Assembly: GCA_028554645.1 (NCBI GenBank)
Contig: JAQOOI010000075.1
Location: 744,001-808,000 of the forward strand
Source: Omphalotus guepiniiformis
Lineage: Eukaryota; Basidiomycota; Agaricomycetes; Agaricales; Omphalotaceae
DNA length: 64,000 nucleotides
Reading direction: 5' to 3'
Under the pieces are notes generated by a model. The model saw nothing but the letters and a program-made list of their open reading frames with translations. It made no database searches and was not told the origin of the DNA. Shown piece after piece: positions 11,652-23,896 of this stretch (its first letter is position 1; each line of letters opens with the position of its first letter). Position numbers and translations under genes: made by a program.

Positions 11652-14600
11652 TTATGGACCCGACCGGGAGGACCGAACAAAGTCTGTGAAGTATTTTCGA
11701 AAAGCTCGTGTGTCGAGATCTTGTAGGTTCGTCGTGAAGTCTATAGCCGCTTGGGACGGCCAATTCTGTGAAGGGAGGAAGACAGTGAGGAAGTAGTTGG
11801 AAGCCTCAGGTCCTCGCGACTTGAACACCGCTTGCAGGAAGCTAGCCATTTCATGAAGAACCTTCAAAGTAACAATTGGATGTGAGTGATGGGCGGGCAT
11901 GAGTACTACTTGAAAACTCACAACAGTCACTTGTCCATCTTTCAGGTTAAGTTCAGGCACTGACAGTACTTGGAAAGCAGTGGGTACAAGACGCTCATAG
12001 ATGTATTGCTCGAACCCCGGCAAGCCCACATCATTCAATGGGTTGTGATTGTTATTGCCATTGGTCACCGGAGGTGCTGGGGAAGCTTGTGCCCACACTG
12101 TGACACAGCGTGTCAAGAAATTGAAAGCAGCTTTTTGGTTCGGAGGGTCTGATACATCTTCGGCAAGCAGCCGCATGGTCTCCATTAGCGAATCGAACGA
12201 TGCGTTGTTTCCTAAGTATATAGTCAGACACGAGTATATGGAAAGTACGGAGAGAGGAGACTTACGGGGGGAAATGAACACGCCTTGTAATTTTGCAGAC
12301 ATGATGCTGATCAGTAAAGCAAGATATGCCTTTTTTGTCTCCGCGTGCGCGCGCTGATCATCCGAGCCCGTAATAGGTTGGCTTAAGGTCGTCGAGATGT
12401 GCGCGGTCAGGGGACCAACGAGTTCGTCCAAAACATTGAACATGTCATCCTGTTTCCGCTGTCAGCTAAGATGGAAAGGGTGGTGCAATTGATACAACCT
12501 GCAGCTTGAACACCAGCAACCCGATAAAGTTCATGAAATCTACCAGTTCCGTTGGTTCGAAATGTATCAAGAGGTTGGACATTAATAAAGGAATGAAACG
12601 AGTGACTTGCGGTCCTGCAATAGCAAGTATTCGAGCAAAAGCGAAGCGAGTCTATGCTGCCTGTCAGTACATTCTGAAAAAGCGCTGCATGAAACAACAA
12701 CGCACTGCATCTCGAATGACTTTGAAGACATTTGTGTTCTCCAAGCAGACAAGTATAGCCTGCGCGATTTCTGCAAATACGTCCACCGGCGGTAAAATGT
12801 ATGCAGCTGGTAAAGGTGATGGATAATCTGGGAAACCTTTAGCGATCGTTCCCAATGCCATGATTATATGATGCAATTTGGCAATCGGCGTTACGTCTTG
12901 ACCACCTTTCGCCGACGCTTGCAAAGCCTCGGACAACTCGTCCATAAGAGGCCTGACAAACGACAGAAGAAGTGTCTTCTGCTCGTCCTGAGTCTTGAAC
13001 AATAAGGAAAGAAGGATCCCAAGAGTTTCGAACAGGTATAATTGTGAATCAAAATTGGAGCTCTTCACTGCATCAGTGAGAGGATCTATCTCCACATCAT
13101 CTGGTTTAGGAACTTGTACTTCGATGACAAGGAGATCGCGAATGCTCTGTGAGATATTACTCGCAACTTCTGGAGGAATATCATTCCGGATTTCCTTGAT
13201 GAACCGATGGAATAGATAGTATAACCGAGAGCGGAATGAAGAAATTTGGTTGTGGATACCCCTGCAACTCAAAAGTCAGCGAATGAAAACAATGAAAATG
13301 GGTGATACGCACCGAGCATCAATCATGGCTTCAAGCGTCACGCCTATACATTCTTTGCGAACTTTGAAGAAATCGGCGTACCGGGATACAGTTTCAAAAA
13401 ATTGTAACGCCACCGATGGGTGGGGATAGGAGGACATGCCCGATTGCACGAGAGCAAACAACAATTCTCCATGTGTGGTCAAAGGGTACTCAGTGTAATC
13501 TACCGATTTCCTGATGTCTTTCTCGATAGCAGGAGCTTGACAAAAGGCTGCGCGGCCTTTACCTCCACCTGGAATACGAACAAAGTGAACAGTGCAAAGC
13601 GATGCGAAATGCATTCAACATACTTTTGTTAATTTCCCCGAATATATATACCATGTAAACACCAAGTTCCGCTTCGTTCCATTTCATCCCCATCCGATTT
13701 TTGTGTGCTTCGATGGTCGAGAGCGCAAGCGTACGCACAGCATCAGTAACAAGATCATGATCAATGACCAGTATCGAGTCCATGAAGGTGCGAAGTTCCT
13801 GTGAAGGGGAAAATGTCTTCTTAGCAATGCCTGCAAAGCAACACATATTAGACGGAAGTTCCTTACGCAGCTTCTCAAACTCGGCATTATCATCGTCTTT
13901 CACGTCGTCAGGGTTTGCGTCTTCGTCCCATTTCATCTTCTCCAGAATGACTTGAAGTAGAGAGGCGAGAAATGTTCGTTTTTCGGGCTCGATAGCATTA
14001 GCGGAAACCTTCCGACTACGTTTATACTACGACGATCGCTTAGCGCACAATAATCTCACAACACTCAGGCCGAACTTACTGCACTCAAAATTGTCTGTAG
14101 TACGGGGAAAACTGTCGAGCATGTATCATCATATTCATCTGACATGAATCGAATGATGACGGGCAGAATTTGCTGAAGATAAGTGGCCGCCTCTGCTCGG
14201 ATTTCTGCACTTTGACATTCCTATAAACCACATTAGAGAATGCTCGAGAGACAGAAGATGAGCCTACGTCAAGTTTCATGAGTTCTAAGCCAAGCACGTT
14301 GAGAAGTTTGCCAAGGGACTCTCGGTAAGTTTCTTCGTCCTCATCGGTCTCTTCCCGTGCAATCTGTTGTGCTCGAGTTTTTGCCTCAAGTGCATCGATG
14401 ACTTGGCCCAAAGACAAAACCTTGATAAGTTGCAATTTGTCGCTAGGTTCCTTGAGACCTTTCGCCACAATACGTAGTAAAGCTGCAGATGTCGCAAGGC
14501 GAATTGATAACGCCGGGTCAGCCAGCAGTGTGAAGAGCAACGGCACGGTCGTTTGAGTGACGGTCAAATTGATGTCAATCCACCCGGTAATATATGAAGT

Positions 14601-15750
14601 TAGTGTAAAGCTTTATAATGGCCTGCTGGCAGCCACAGATTCTCATTTGGTCATTGTCAACTGGAAATTTGTTGTGGAGGTCTCGCAAGTGTAAACCAGA
14701 ACAGGCGATCCCAGTGAAGTGACTCGCGGCGCATCTCAGCTAATGTTTCAAGACGTTCACTTCCTCAGCGTCCTCTGCTGGTCTGGATTCGTTCAAAAAA
14801 CGACCGATTCCAGAAACTTGCAGTTCATGCCAAATGATGCGTGGCCACCAGCAGTATGTATGAACGCACCAACGTATGAACCAAAGGTCCGAATGCCCCA
14901 GTCCACGACTTCTTCTGCGGCAGTCAACTCTCGAGAGCCAGCCTCTTGCTTTTGTAGTGTCGCCCTTTTCTCAGCTGTTTCTGTTACGATAGTCAAAACT
15001 GCTTCGTTGATGCGTACAGCATCGCGTTCCCTCACAGCGTCTCGGACACGGGCATCCCGAGAGTGGCGAACTGGATTATGCGATCGTGCTGCCTTGATCA
15101 TTTGATCAGCGACTTCCCCAGATATTTCTAGAATGAGATGAAAAAAGAGGAGGGAAAGGTGGCGATTAAAAGTGGTGGTGTGAGAGGAGCCTTCTGTAGG
15201 ACGAATGAGCGTGAAAAGGTCGGCAAAGAAAGTCGGCCATTGATCGATATATGTGCAAAGGAAGAAAAGGGTAAGAGTATGCGAGAATTTGTTGCGTAAA
15301 TCTACTTTGACATTAGAACGATTGCGCACACGACATGGGATGAGTTAGAACGCACAAACTGCATCAGCTTCAGCCGTTCCATAGATGTACTCGGATTGTA
15401 TGTACGAGACTAGTGCTTGTTGTATCGTCTGAAATGTATCCGATTCAAATGGCTCGAATCTATTATGGTGATAGTGTGAAAAACCAACGGCACAACCCAC
15501 CGTAGGTCACTCACCGATGATCGAAAAATTCTTCGAGGACGCGAAGAGCAAAGAAACGCACTTGAGCCGGGTATCTTCTTGCGCCCTCAGGAGTGACCTC
15601 AACAAATAGGGGAAGCACAAGTTTCCAAGTCTCCGCGGCATTCTGCTGGATAGTATTCAAATAGGCTATGGCCTCCTGGTGTAACGACGCTTGTGCAGGA
15701 TCTGAGGCAATTGCGATAGCTTGAACAACTTTGTTGACCTCTTGCTCCAT
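11652..15750 (-). CDS. LOS1: Exportin-T / Los1 (tRNA nuclear export receptor)
   Basis: A long gene with about 15 exons. Exon 1 begins MEQEVNKVVQAIAIASDPAQ with an importin-beta-like repeat including RYPAQVRFFALRVLEEFFDH. Further blocks match exportin-T: NKFSHTLTLFFLCTYIDQWP, TFFADLFTLIRP, FNRHLSLLFFHLILEISGEV, MKWNEAELGVYMVYIFGEIN, YPHPSVALQFFETVSRYADF, SFRSRLYYLFHRFIKEIRND and, near the end, ALSTIE/LDTRAFRKYFTDFVRSSR. The family is a Ran-GTP-dependent karyopherin that takes mature tRNAs out of the nucleus. The stop is at 11652-11654 and the start at 15750. It is divergent from the cullin-3 gene with 308 bp between the two ATGs, so they probably share a promoter region. Confidence 0.88.
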
Positions 15751-16058
15751 TGTAGACGACTCAGTCCTACGTGAACGTAGAAGTTCGAAAGAGAGATGAA
15801 AGATGACTCGCTACACACGTTACAGTTGATTCAGGATGATCGCGATAGAGGAAATTATTTGTCACGTGCATCTTCTTTACTTCCACGTGTTGCACTTATT
15901 TGGCAAAGTCATCTATTCTAAGCTCCGGGCACCGCCACTGGATCTACCACTGGCCATTGTCATGAACGCGCTGGTCCCACATCGCGCCCTTTTACAGCCT
16001 GCATTACCCTCTTCTACAGCTTGTTTCTTCTGTGCGCATAGTCTCGCATCACAGAAAT

Positions 16059-19000
16059 ATGGCTACAGGTAAGTTTTGTCTCCAATTTGGTTCAATCGTT
16101 GAATTTCCTTTGCTCCTGTAAGCTGCTCGTCGAGGAATCAAACCAAAGATCGTAAGTCGCAGCGTAGCGGAATAACATGAGTTGACAATGACGACCTTTA
16201 CCGACTAGAAACCGCCTAAGAAGGTGTGTCTTATCGTTCTTTCCGTACACTTTGGTCAATCTCAAAGCCCTACCAGCACGGTCCGGATGTCAGCATTGAT
16301 CAAACTTGGTCAACCTTGTCGAAGAATATCAGAGAAATCTTGAATCATAACGCTGCTAATTTGTCCTTTGAAGAAAATCATCGCTATGCATATAACATGG
16401 TTCTCTATAAGAGTGGAGATACGCTTTACAAGGGAATGAAGCAAATCGTCGCTGAGAATCTGGATAAACTTGCGAGAGAGCAAGTCATACCTACTTTTCC
16501 AGCTGGCGCTAGCGGCGACCCGATGCACAGGAGCCAAGAAAACGAGCTACTGTTGAAAGCATTGAAACGTATTTGGGACGATCATACGAGCAATATGGTG
16601 AAACTCGGCCAAATCCTTAAGTATATGGTATGTCAAAGAGAAGTTCGTTCCTACTTGAGCATTCTCACGATTCCTGTAGGATCGAACATATACGAAGAGT
16701 GCTGAAGTTCCAGAGACCTGGGAAGCAGGGCTTGAACTATTTCTCAAACATATTATTCGCCCCCCAATAAAGGACCACCTCACAACAGCCATTCTGAATC
16801 AACTTGAGTTTGAGCGGGAAGGCTACACGATCAACCGTTCAGCTGTGAAAGGCTGCGTCGATGTTCTCTTGAGTCTCGATGCAGAGATCGGGGGACCTAC
16901 AATTTACAAGCAAGATCTAGAGCCACTTTTACTTCGAGAGAGTGCCACCTTCTATAAAGCCCTCGGAGATTCGTTGCTAGACTCTTGTGACGCTCCAGAG
17001 TACCTTAAAAGAGTCTGTCTCCGTTGCTTCCCTTTCCAGGCTCAAACTGAAGATTTGTTTTCCAGGTGGAGGCGCGTTTTGAATCGGAAGAGTCTCGGAC
17101 GCACCACTATCTGTCACGCCAGACCGCTGCCCCTCTTCGTCAGATTTTACAAGACCATTTGCTGACTGCTCATCTCGATGCAGTCATAACAATGCCCAAT
17201 TCGGGTCTTGACAGGATGATTGATTTCGATAGATTGGATGATTTAGCGCGGCTCTTTCGTCTTTTCATTACCGTCTCCGGCGGACTTCCCTGCTTGAAGA
17301 GGACTTTAAAAAGTTCCATCTCCCGCAGAGGGAAAGATATTAATCAAGCTTCTTTGGGGCTCGATGTTGCGGATAGCGAGGCAGGACGAGAAGGCAATGA
17401 CCTTGAGAAATCTCGGGAGAAGGTTAAAGCTCGGGCAGCCACACATGGAACCCAGACGCTAACAGCAGCGCTAAAATGGGTGCAGGACGTCCTTGACTTG
17501 AAAGACAAATTTGATACGGTTTGGAAAGAGGCATTCAATTGTGATCGCGAAATTGAAGCCACGATGAATGAGGTAAAGAAATGCAGCACTAAATTCAACC
17601 AACGCTTACAAGGGTCCTATTTAGGCATTTGAATCATTCATTAATAGCAATGATAAATGCTCCGAGTTCATTTCCCTGTTCATTGACGACAACTTGAAGA
17701 GAGGTTTGAAGGGAGTAAGTACTTTTTGAATGCTCTGCCGTGCAGTGTGTAACAGTGAATCTTGTAGAAAACGGACACCGAGGTTGATATTGTTTTGGAC
17801 AAAACTATTACGGTGTTTCGGTTTCTTACCGAAAAAGACGTTTTCGAGCGATATTACAAGAACCATCTCGCCAAACGCCTTTTGCTGGGTAGATCTGTCT
17901 CTGATGACGCAGAGCGTGGAATGTTGGCGAAACTCAAAATTGAATGTGGTTATCAGTTCACGCAGAAACTGGAAGGCATGTTTCATGACATCAAGTTATC
18001 TGCAGAAAATATGCAGCTATATAAGAACCATGTTGCCAAACTTCCGATGGTGTGCAATTACTACCCTTGCAAATGTTAGTTATCCCACTCACGAGCTTGG
18101 TGCAGCCTCCTTCAATCGATCTTTCTGTCATTGTCATGACATCCACCTTCTGGCCAATGACACATTCGTCGTCCCCATGCACAATACCTACACAATTGCT
18201 CAACGCTGCAAAATCGTTTGAGCAATTTTACCTCTCCCGGCATTCTGGACGACGATTGACATGGCAGCCTTCGTTAGGCAATGCTGATTTGCGGGTGACC
18301 TTCAAGAGCCAAAAACACGATTTGAATGTATCGACCTTTGCCATGATCATCTTACTGCTTTTTGAAGATCTAAAAGACGATGATTTTCTGACATACAAAG
18401 TACGGACGCTCTTTATTGTACAAATTTAGCTCTCATGTCCGCTCTAGGAAATCAAGGCTGCAACTTCCATCGACGATCCTGAGCTGCAACGTCATTTACA
18501 GTCACTGGCATGCGCTAAATACAAAGTGTTGAAGAAACATCCTCCTGGCCGTGAGGTCGATCCGACCGACTCCTTCTCTTTTAATTCTGTGTTCTCCTCA
18601 CAGCTGCAGAAGATCAAAATCAGCACGGTGTCTTCTAAGGTGGAAAGCGGAGAAGAGAGAAAAGAAACCCGGGATCGTGTTGATGAGGAAAGACGACATC
18701 AAACTGAGGTGTGTTCACATCCTCAACTCATTCACTCACTGTATGTCTTAGCCCTATTCTCTTGCTGAGGCTTGTATCGTCCGAATCATGAAGGACAGGA
18801 AACATATGAGCCATAACGATTTGATCAATGAAGTGACACGACTACTGGCGAGTCGCTTTCAGCCCAACCCTCTCATCATCAAGAAACGTATTGAGGGTTT
18901 GATCGAGGTAAGTGATCAAGCAATCTTTATCATGCTTGTTTCATCTTTTGTCAGAGGGAGTATCTTGAACGCTGTGAAGACCGGAAGTCATACAACTACC

Positions 19001-19062
19001 TTGTGAGTTGTATTCATTATCATCTTCCGCTTGGTCCTCATGACTAGTGACAACAGGCATAA
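16059..19062 (+). CDS. CUL3: Cullin-3, scaffold of a BTB-dependent E3 ubiquitin ligase
   Basis: About twelve exons, the first 10 nt long (ATGGCTACAG). The N-terminal helices read [20 protein letters not shown] and [20 protein letters not shown], the part that binds BTB adaptors in cullin-3. The cullin homology region contains [19 protein letters not shown] and KNHLAKRLL, then STFWPM and [21 protein letters not shown]. The C-terminal winged helix has [20 protein letters not shown]; the lysine of IMKDRK is the expected NEDD8 acceptor. It ends [20 protein letters not shown] followed by [11 protein letters not shown]. The last A and the stop come from a 6-nt final exon (19057-19062) reached by splicing after CTT; this restores the conserved Y-x-Y-hydrophobic-A terminus. 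Confidence 0.92.
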
Positions 19063-19300
19063 GAGTTGTTTTTGATTATGTATCCTTTGTATCTACCTCA
19101 CTATTTGTATCCCTAATAATACGCATTTATCGTCACGACTGCAAGTGGCTTGTCAAATTTACACACAACAGCAGACAACTCCCAAACTTTCTTCAAACAT
19201 TTTTGGCACATACATTGAAGGAGGAATATGAAAGCGGAGGGATCAATGGTAATAAACAAAATATTGGCCAAACAAACACTCTCGCGTGGTGGCGGTAACA

Positions 19301-19432
19301 TCATGGCAACGAACGACGGCGTTCGCCACGCTCAAACAAAAATTCCTGGAAGAACCTGTCCTCCACCACTTTAACCCTCATCTCCCTTGCACTCTCACAA
19401 CCGACGCGTCTGATTTCGCGTTGTCCGGCGCT
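19301..19432 (+). mobile_element. Ty3/gypsy-type retrotransposon scrap (RT / RNase H junction)
   Basis: A 132-nt open stretch encodes SWQRTTAFATLKQKFLEEPV followed by LHHFNPHLPCTLTTDASDFA and LSGA. This is the conserved border of reverse transcriptase and RNase H in Ty3/gypsy pol (AF..LK..F...P.L.HF.P....TDASDFA.SG). No LTRs and no other pol domains are visible nearby, so it is an isolated remnant. It abuts a kinase-like fragment at about 19435. Confidence 0.75.
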
Positions 19433-19434
19433 GC

Positions 19435-19942
19435 GACGTCCTGGACCAAAACACTCTCGTGAATGTCCTTCCTGGCGATGTGATCGATTTTGGTGTTCTT
19501 GAGCTTGACAAGGACTGCGTCAAGTTTGCTTTCATTGACTACGGGTTTGCTTCGGTGGTACCTCTGGATATGGCGCTCGAGGATGCGCCCCTTCGGCATG
19601 ATCTGCGGTTGGACTTTAGAAGAGGTCAGAGGTTCCACTTGCAACCCATTTGAAGTGGATGTTCTTTTTCTTGGGGCACTGATGCAGCGCCATATTCGAG
19701 TGAGTTTCAAGTTGCCATGCTCTGCAGATCTTTTACTTACAAGCGCAACAACTTAGATGGTACCGGATGTGTTTCCTGAAGGAATTCAACTTGTAGAGCG
19801 GATGATAGGTTTACATAGAGCGCGCGTGCCCTCTGCTTCGGAGGCTCTACGCGACTTTCGGACTATTAAAGGGAAATTGAGTCGCGCTATGCTTGATCAT
19901 GAATTTATCTCCCAAATGTGGAAAGGTCGCGCAACCGCATAA
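19435..19942 (+). pseudogene. Kinase-like C-lobe fragment downstream of the retrotransposon scrap
   Basis: The frame opens DVLDQNTLVNVLPGDVIDFG and continues through DKDCVKFAFIDYGFASVVPL, where FIDYG resembles the DFG region of agaricomycete protein-kinase-like genes. Next come NPFEVDVLFLGALMQRHIR, an intron of about 60 nt with a GTGAGT donor and CTTAG acceptor, and MVPDVFPEGIQLVERMIGLH followed by a tail ending MWKGRATA (stop at 19940-19942). The end of the first segment (LRLDFRRGQRF) and NPFEVDV are in different frames, so a further intron or frameshift is needed. The N-lobe and the HRD catalytic loop are absent. I read it as a truncated copy; a short expressed gene is not excluded. Confidence 0.55.
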
Positions 19943-20368
19943 CTTTGTTGAGCCGCACACATATATGATATTGCCTTGAATAAGTGACGATGCGTCCCAC
20001 AGAGAGAGAATGACATATCAAGGAGGCTGGAGAGAGCAATGCCCTTGAAGGTGCTGGAGGACTCGTGCTTTGCAGCGAGAGCGGCGTTGGACGTCTAGGA
20101 CGCTCGCTCACATTGTCACTTGAGCCGGCGATTGTCCAGGAAAAGGAATTTGCTGTTTACTCTTTTCAACTTGCAAGTTGACTCGCTTGTTAGCGCGACC
20201 CGCTAGAACATGCCTTGGGCTTCAGTCGCGGTGAAATAAACGTGTTATTGCCTGGGTCTGAACACTCACATATAACCTAACGAATACTAGTCGAGTACGC
20301 GCTCCTCAGGCTCATAGAGCGGTTCCTCATCGACGCTAGTGACTTGATTTCATGCCCTTGCCTCTTCA
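19943..20368. other. Intergenic, between kinase fragment and FunK1 gene
   Basis: No gene, RNA or clear repeat is visible in this 426-bp stretch. Confidence 0.5.
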
Positions 20369-23244
20369 TTACTGATATTTTGAATGAGCAATCGGCTCAC
20401 TCGGCTCACTGCTTATATCAGAAGGCGAAAACAGGTCATCGAGCTCCTTCTGTCGCTTCTCCCATATCTTCGCCACAATGGCCTCGTCCTCCTCAGTACG
20501 GACCGTTGCTATTGTTTCGTTCAACATAGCAATGACCCTCTGGTGAAGAGTGTGATATTCATATGACTCGCGATGAGTGTAGGCCAAGCCAAGGAGCCTG
20601 AACCATTGACGAACAAGGCGCTTGAGAGGGTGAAAGTAGGGATGGATATTGCCCACAACATCCTTTTCAAAATCACTGGGGATGGCAAACAGATGGCGCT
20701 TGTTCAAGGCAAGGGTGGCGTCGTCACTGTCGAAGACGTGATAGACAACTTTACGCAGCATTGCGTGACCAGTTCCTTCGTCGGTGAGCTCGGCACGACG
20801 AGCGCCGCCTGGCCCACTGCGTGTCAGGCAGATGTTGACCAAGATCCACAAAAATGACTCGATGTCATGGATGGCATCTTGATATGGGGCTGCTAATGTG
20901 ACTTCTCCATATTTGAGTGGGAAAGGACCCAGGACTTCTGCGCTGGCATAAGGAGGTGTTCCCTGACAAAGATAAAATGAACGATAGTTTGAAGGTTTGT
21001 AAGACGGCATTTACAGTTCTTGAGCCCTTATAAGTAGGAGTCTCCTTTTCCTTTTCCTTGACCGTGAGTGCGATAACGGCCGGATTAAAGTCGAAACTCC
21101 GTTCAACCTTTGAAAAAGGTATGAGCATAAAGACCAAATTGAACGACGAGACGTACACTGTGCCATCCTAACCGATGCGTGGTAATGATATGGTTTTCCT
21201 GAGCAGGAGGGAATGCTAAACTATACTCGATGGCCGCGATCGCATAGTCCGTAAACTTTCGTCGAATGATACCATGCGCAGCGGTAATGATGTCCGGGTG
21301 CAATGACAGTGACAGCGGTGACTCCTCATCAGTCTGAAAGTAACTACGGATGTAGGAAGAATTGATGATGCGGTCCTCTTCGGGGAGCGGGTTGTTTTGG
21401 TTTCGAACTTGAGGTAGGCTTCTAAAATTCGAAGCACCCAGCTTTGAGCGATCCAAGTCAATAAGACACCCTTTGGTGTCAGAAGGAGTCGTCGCTCCTT
21501 CACCCGGACACTATGCGATGATGACATTTCCGGCACTGATATCACGGTGTAAAAGACCATTGTTGTAGAGGTGTTCGTGACCTGTAAATCGTCATTGTCA
21601 GAGAGACGTCGCACAGGCGAAACAATCAAACTCCGTTCAAGAACACTACAAGAAGTTCCTTCAATGTTGCAAAGTATTTCAGAGGCCAGCCATAGGTCGA
21701 CATAATGACGCGCGTATGAACGCGAGAAACATAAGGTCTTTTTCGAGGAGTGGTAATTTGGTCAATCTCATCATCAACCGTCGATGCGACATGAAGGAAA
21801 CGCTCGTCGCTTTCCGCCCGAAGACGCTTCATTGCCGGGTCTTGTTCGTCATCTGGCGGCAAGTCGTCGGAGAGACCCGCACGTATGAACGGCCCAGTCC
21901 GATCCACCATGTCGTCAATTACAACGTCCTCGTCCAGCGTTATTCGACCAATAAACTCGCAATCAGACCCCTTCGCCTTGTTGTAGAGTTCGCCTTCAGA
22001 CTCAACTGATTCAGGCCGCCACGACTGCTTGAGAACAAGGACCTGAAGAAAACGTGAGCCTAGTTACACGGCAGTGATTGGTGTGTACCTCTGTGCCAGG
22101 TTGACCATTTATGAAGCGTACCACTGCCCAGACTGATGTGGCCCTACCACGCATCACTCTCGCACGTGCAACACTTATCACTTTGACAGTCAAGTACTGC
22201 GTACCGTCATTGAGTGTGATGACCCATCGCTTCTTGTACGAATCAGTCGCAAAGACGGCGAGCGCCGTCTTGCTCGTCAATCGGTAGGACTCCACCACCT
22301 CATTGGGCTGAACATAGATTTTCATGGAAGGATCAAAGCCAAGTTTGTGTGGGGCAAGGACAGCAAACGAGGCAATAATACGGATAAATTGTGTCGGAAA
22401 CTAAGTCGAGAAATGTAAATCATAGCGTGGTGCGTGTCGAAGATGGACCGCACCTTGTGGATATCGATAGGCGTAGTGGTCAGGAGGGCGCCGGATCGGT
22501 CGTGGAGGCATACTGACATGCATCGTGGTCCAAGAGTAAACCCGAAAACGAATCGACGATCGAGTTGTTCGCGCAATATTTGCCGCAGATAGCCAATAAG
22601 CTGTTTGACCACCCCCTCCCACTTTTCCGTGTCTCTGCGCTTCATCTCCAGCGCGGCGACAAATTGCAGCCACCATACTATGCCCTATACACAAAGTTAG
22701 CCTCAAACGATGCTTGAAAGCAGATAAAACACGAACTTTGGCGTCATCCTACAAACAAAGTTAGTATTTCGTCTGAAATAAAAGGTGCTTGACATACCGG
22801 AGATAAATCCTGGACATGGTCATGTAGAAGACTATGTGCAAGGAGACAATCCGGTCGTATGCGTGCAATGCTCTTATCGACAGAACTCGGAGCTTTTGAG
22901 TGATAGTCGACCCACCTGGTCGACCCTCCAAGTCGAGCAGTATTTTCACCAGGATGCTGTGAGCAGAGCTCTTCCGCGGCGCTGTGGATGGCATTGGCGA
23001 CAGAGACAAATGCGCCATACAATTCATGCTCTTTGGCGACTGATTTGGGAAAGGCGCTCCATCGGGATTGTGGGTAATGCATGCCTTTGACTTTCTTCCA
23101 AATGGCGTCGACAAGTGTCTCCTCGATAGGGAACATGGCCTTTAGAAACTCGTCAGTGTCTGCGACACGACAGTGGACTGGAAAATCGGTGTCGACAGCC
23201 TCCTTCATGCTGGCTGCACTCTCTTGCTGGTGCGAGTAGCTCAA
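20369..23244 (-). CDS. FunK1-type fungal protein kinase
   Basis: A multi-exon gene with the layout of fungal-type (FunK1, Pkinase_fungal) kinases. The N-terminal region begins MSYSHQQESAASMKEAVDTD and includes RFVFGFTLGPRCMSVCLHDR and VESYRLTSKTALAVFATDSY. The kinase core has VLVLKQSWRPESVESEGELY, holding the ATP-binding lysine and helix-C glutamate. Next come GLLHRDISAGNVIIA (catalytic loop with HRD Asp and Asn), GCLIDLDRSK in the place of DFG, and RTGTPPYASAEVL as the activation/P+1 segment. IHDIESFLWILVNICL closes the family signature. The protein ends SSEPSEPIAHSKYQ. FunK1 genes are greatly expanded in mushroom-forming fungi; substrate and role are unknown. Many small exons make the joins approximate, and whether all joins are intact was not fully checked. 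Confidence 0.82.
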
Positions 23245-23896
23245 CGAGATACGCGGTTCTGCGCGTGGCGGTGTGTTGTTGGCAGTACCAAGTCCGTTGG
23301 GTGATATAAAGCTTTATCAATTATCACTAAATGCACGATTGTGACATGTCGAAGTTGTTGAGCAAGGCAACTAGAGCCACGTGATCGACCTATGACCTCT
23401 CCTCCCACCATCATTAGCTCCCTACACCTCGCGTCGCGTGTCGTGGCTGGACGTCTGCAATTTGAGTCCAATCTTAATGGTGGCTTGTTCATTCCGGACA
23501 GACGCCTGACCGTCGAATGTACCCATCGATATAGGTTTTCACTGTTCAAGACTCTGACAAGAAATGCAGCGGTGCTGCGACAACTGCTTCGCGCATGGGA
23601 CAGCCAGATCTTGCTATCGCCACGCTGAACAACTTCGTCGAGGTCAGCGTCATTTGGTTGATACAATGGACATTTCATCTACTTGAGGCTTGAATACAAG
23701 AAGACAAATGTTTGTACAGCCGACAATCTCCACTACAACAGAACTCGAGGACAGAGTCTGCATAAATTCTTCACCAGTAGAGGTTGTTTGGGTGACCTGG
23801 GTTAATTGATTTTAAATATTCCACGAATGTGCACAACATTCGCAGCCTTCTTCCGAAAGACGTCTGAACAAATTGCGAGTTCAGTCAGATCTGATA
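23245..23896. other. Intergenic region upstream of the FunK1 gene
   Basis: Open frames exist on both strands near 23.25-23.68 kb, but they overlap and match nothing I know. I see no supported gene. Confidence 0.45.

Noticed and set aside
23241..23678. 145-codon minus-strand frame upstream of the FunK1 start
   Set aside because: Overlaps the FunK1 start region, has biased composition and an overlapping plus-strand frame; no domain or splice support.
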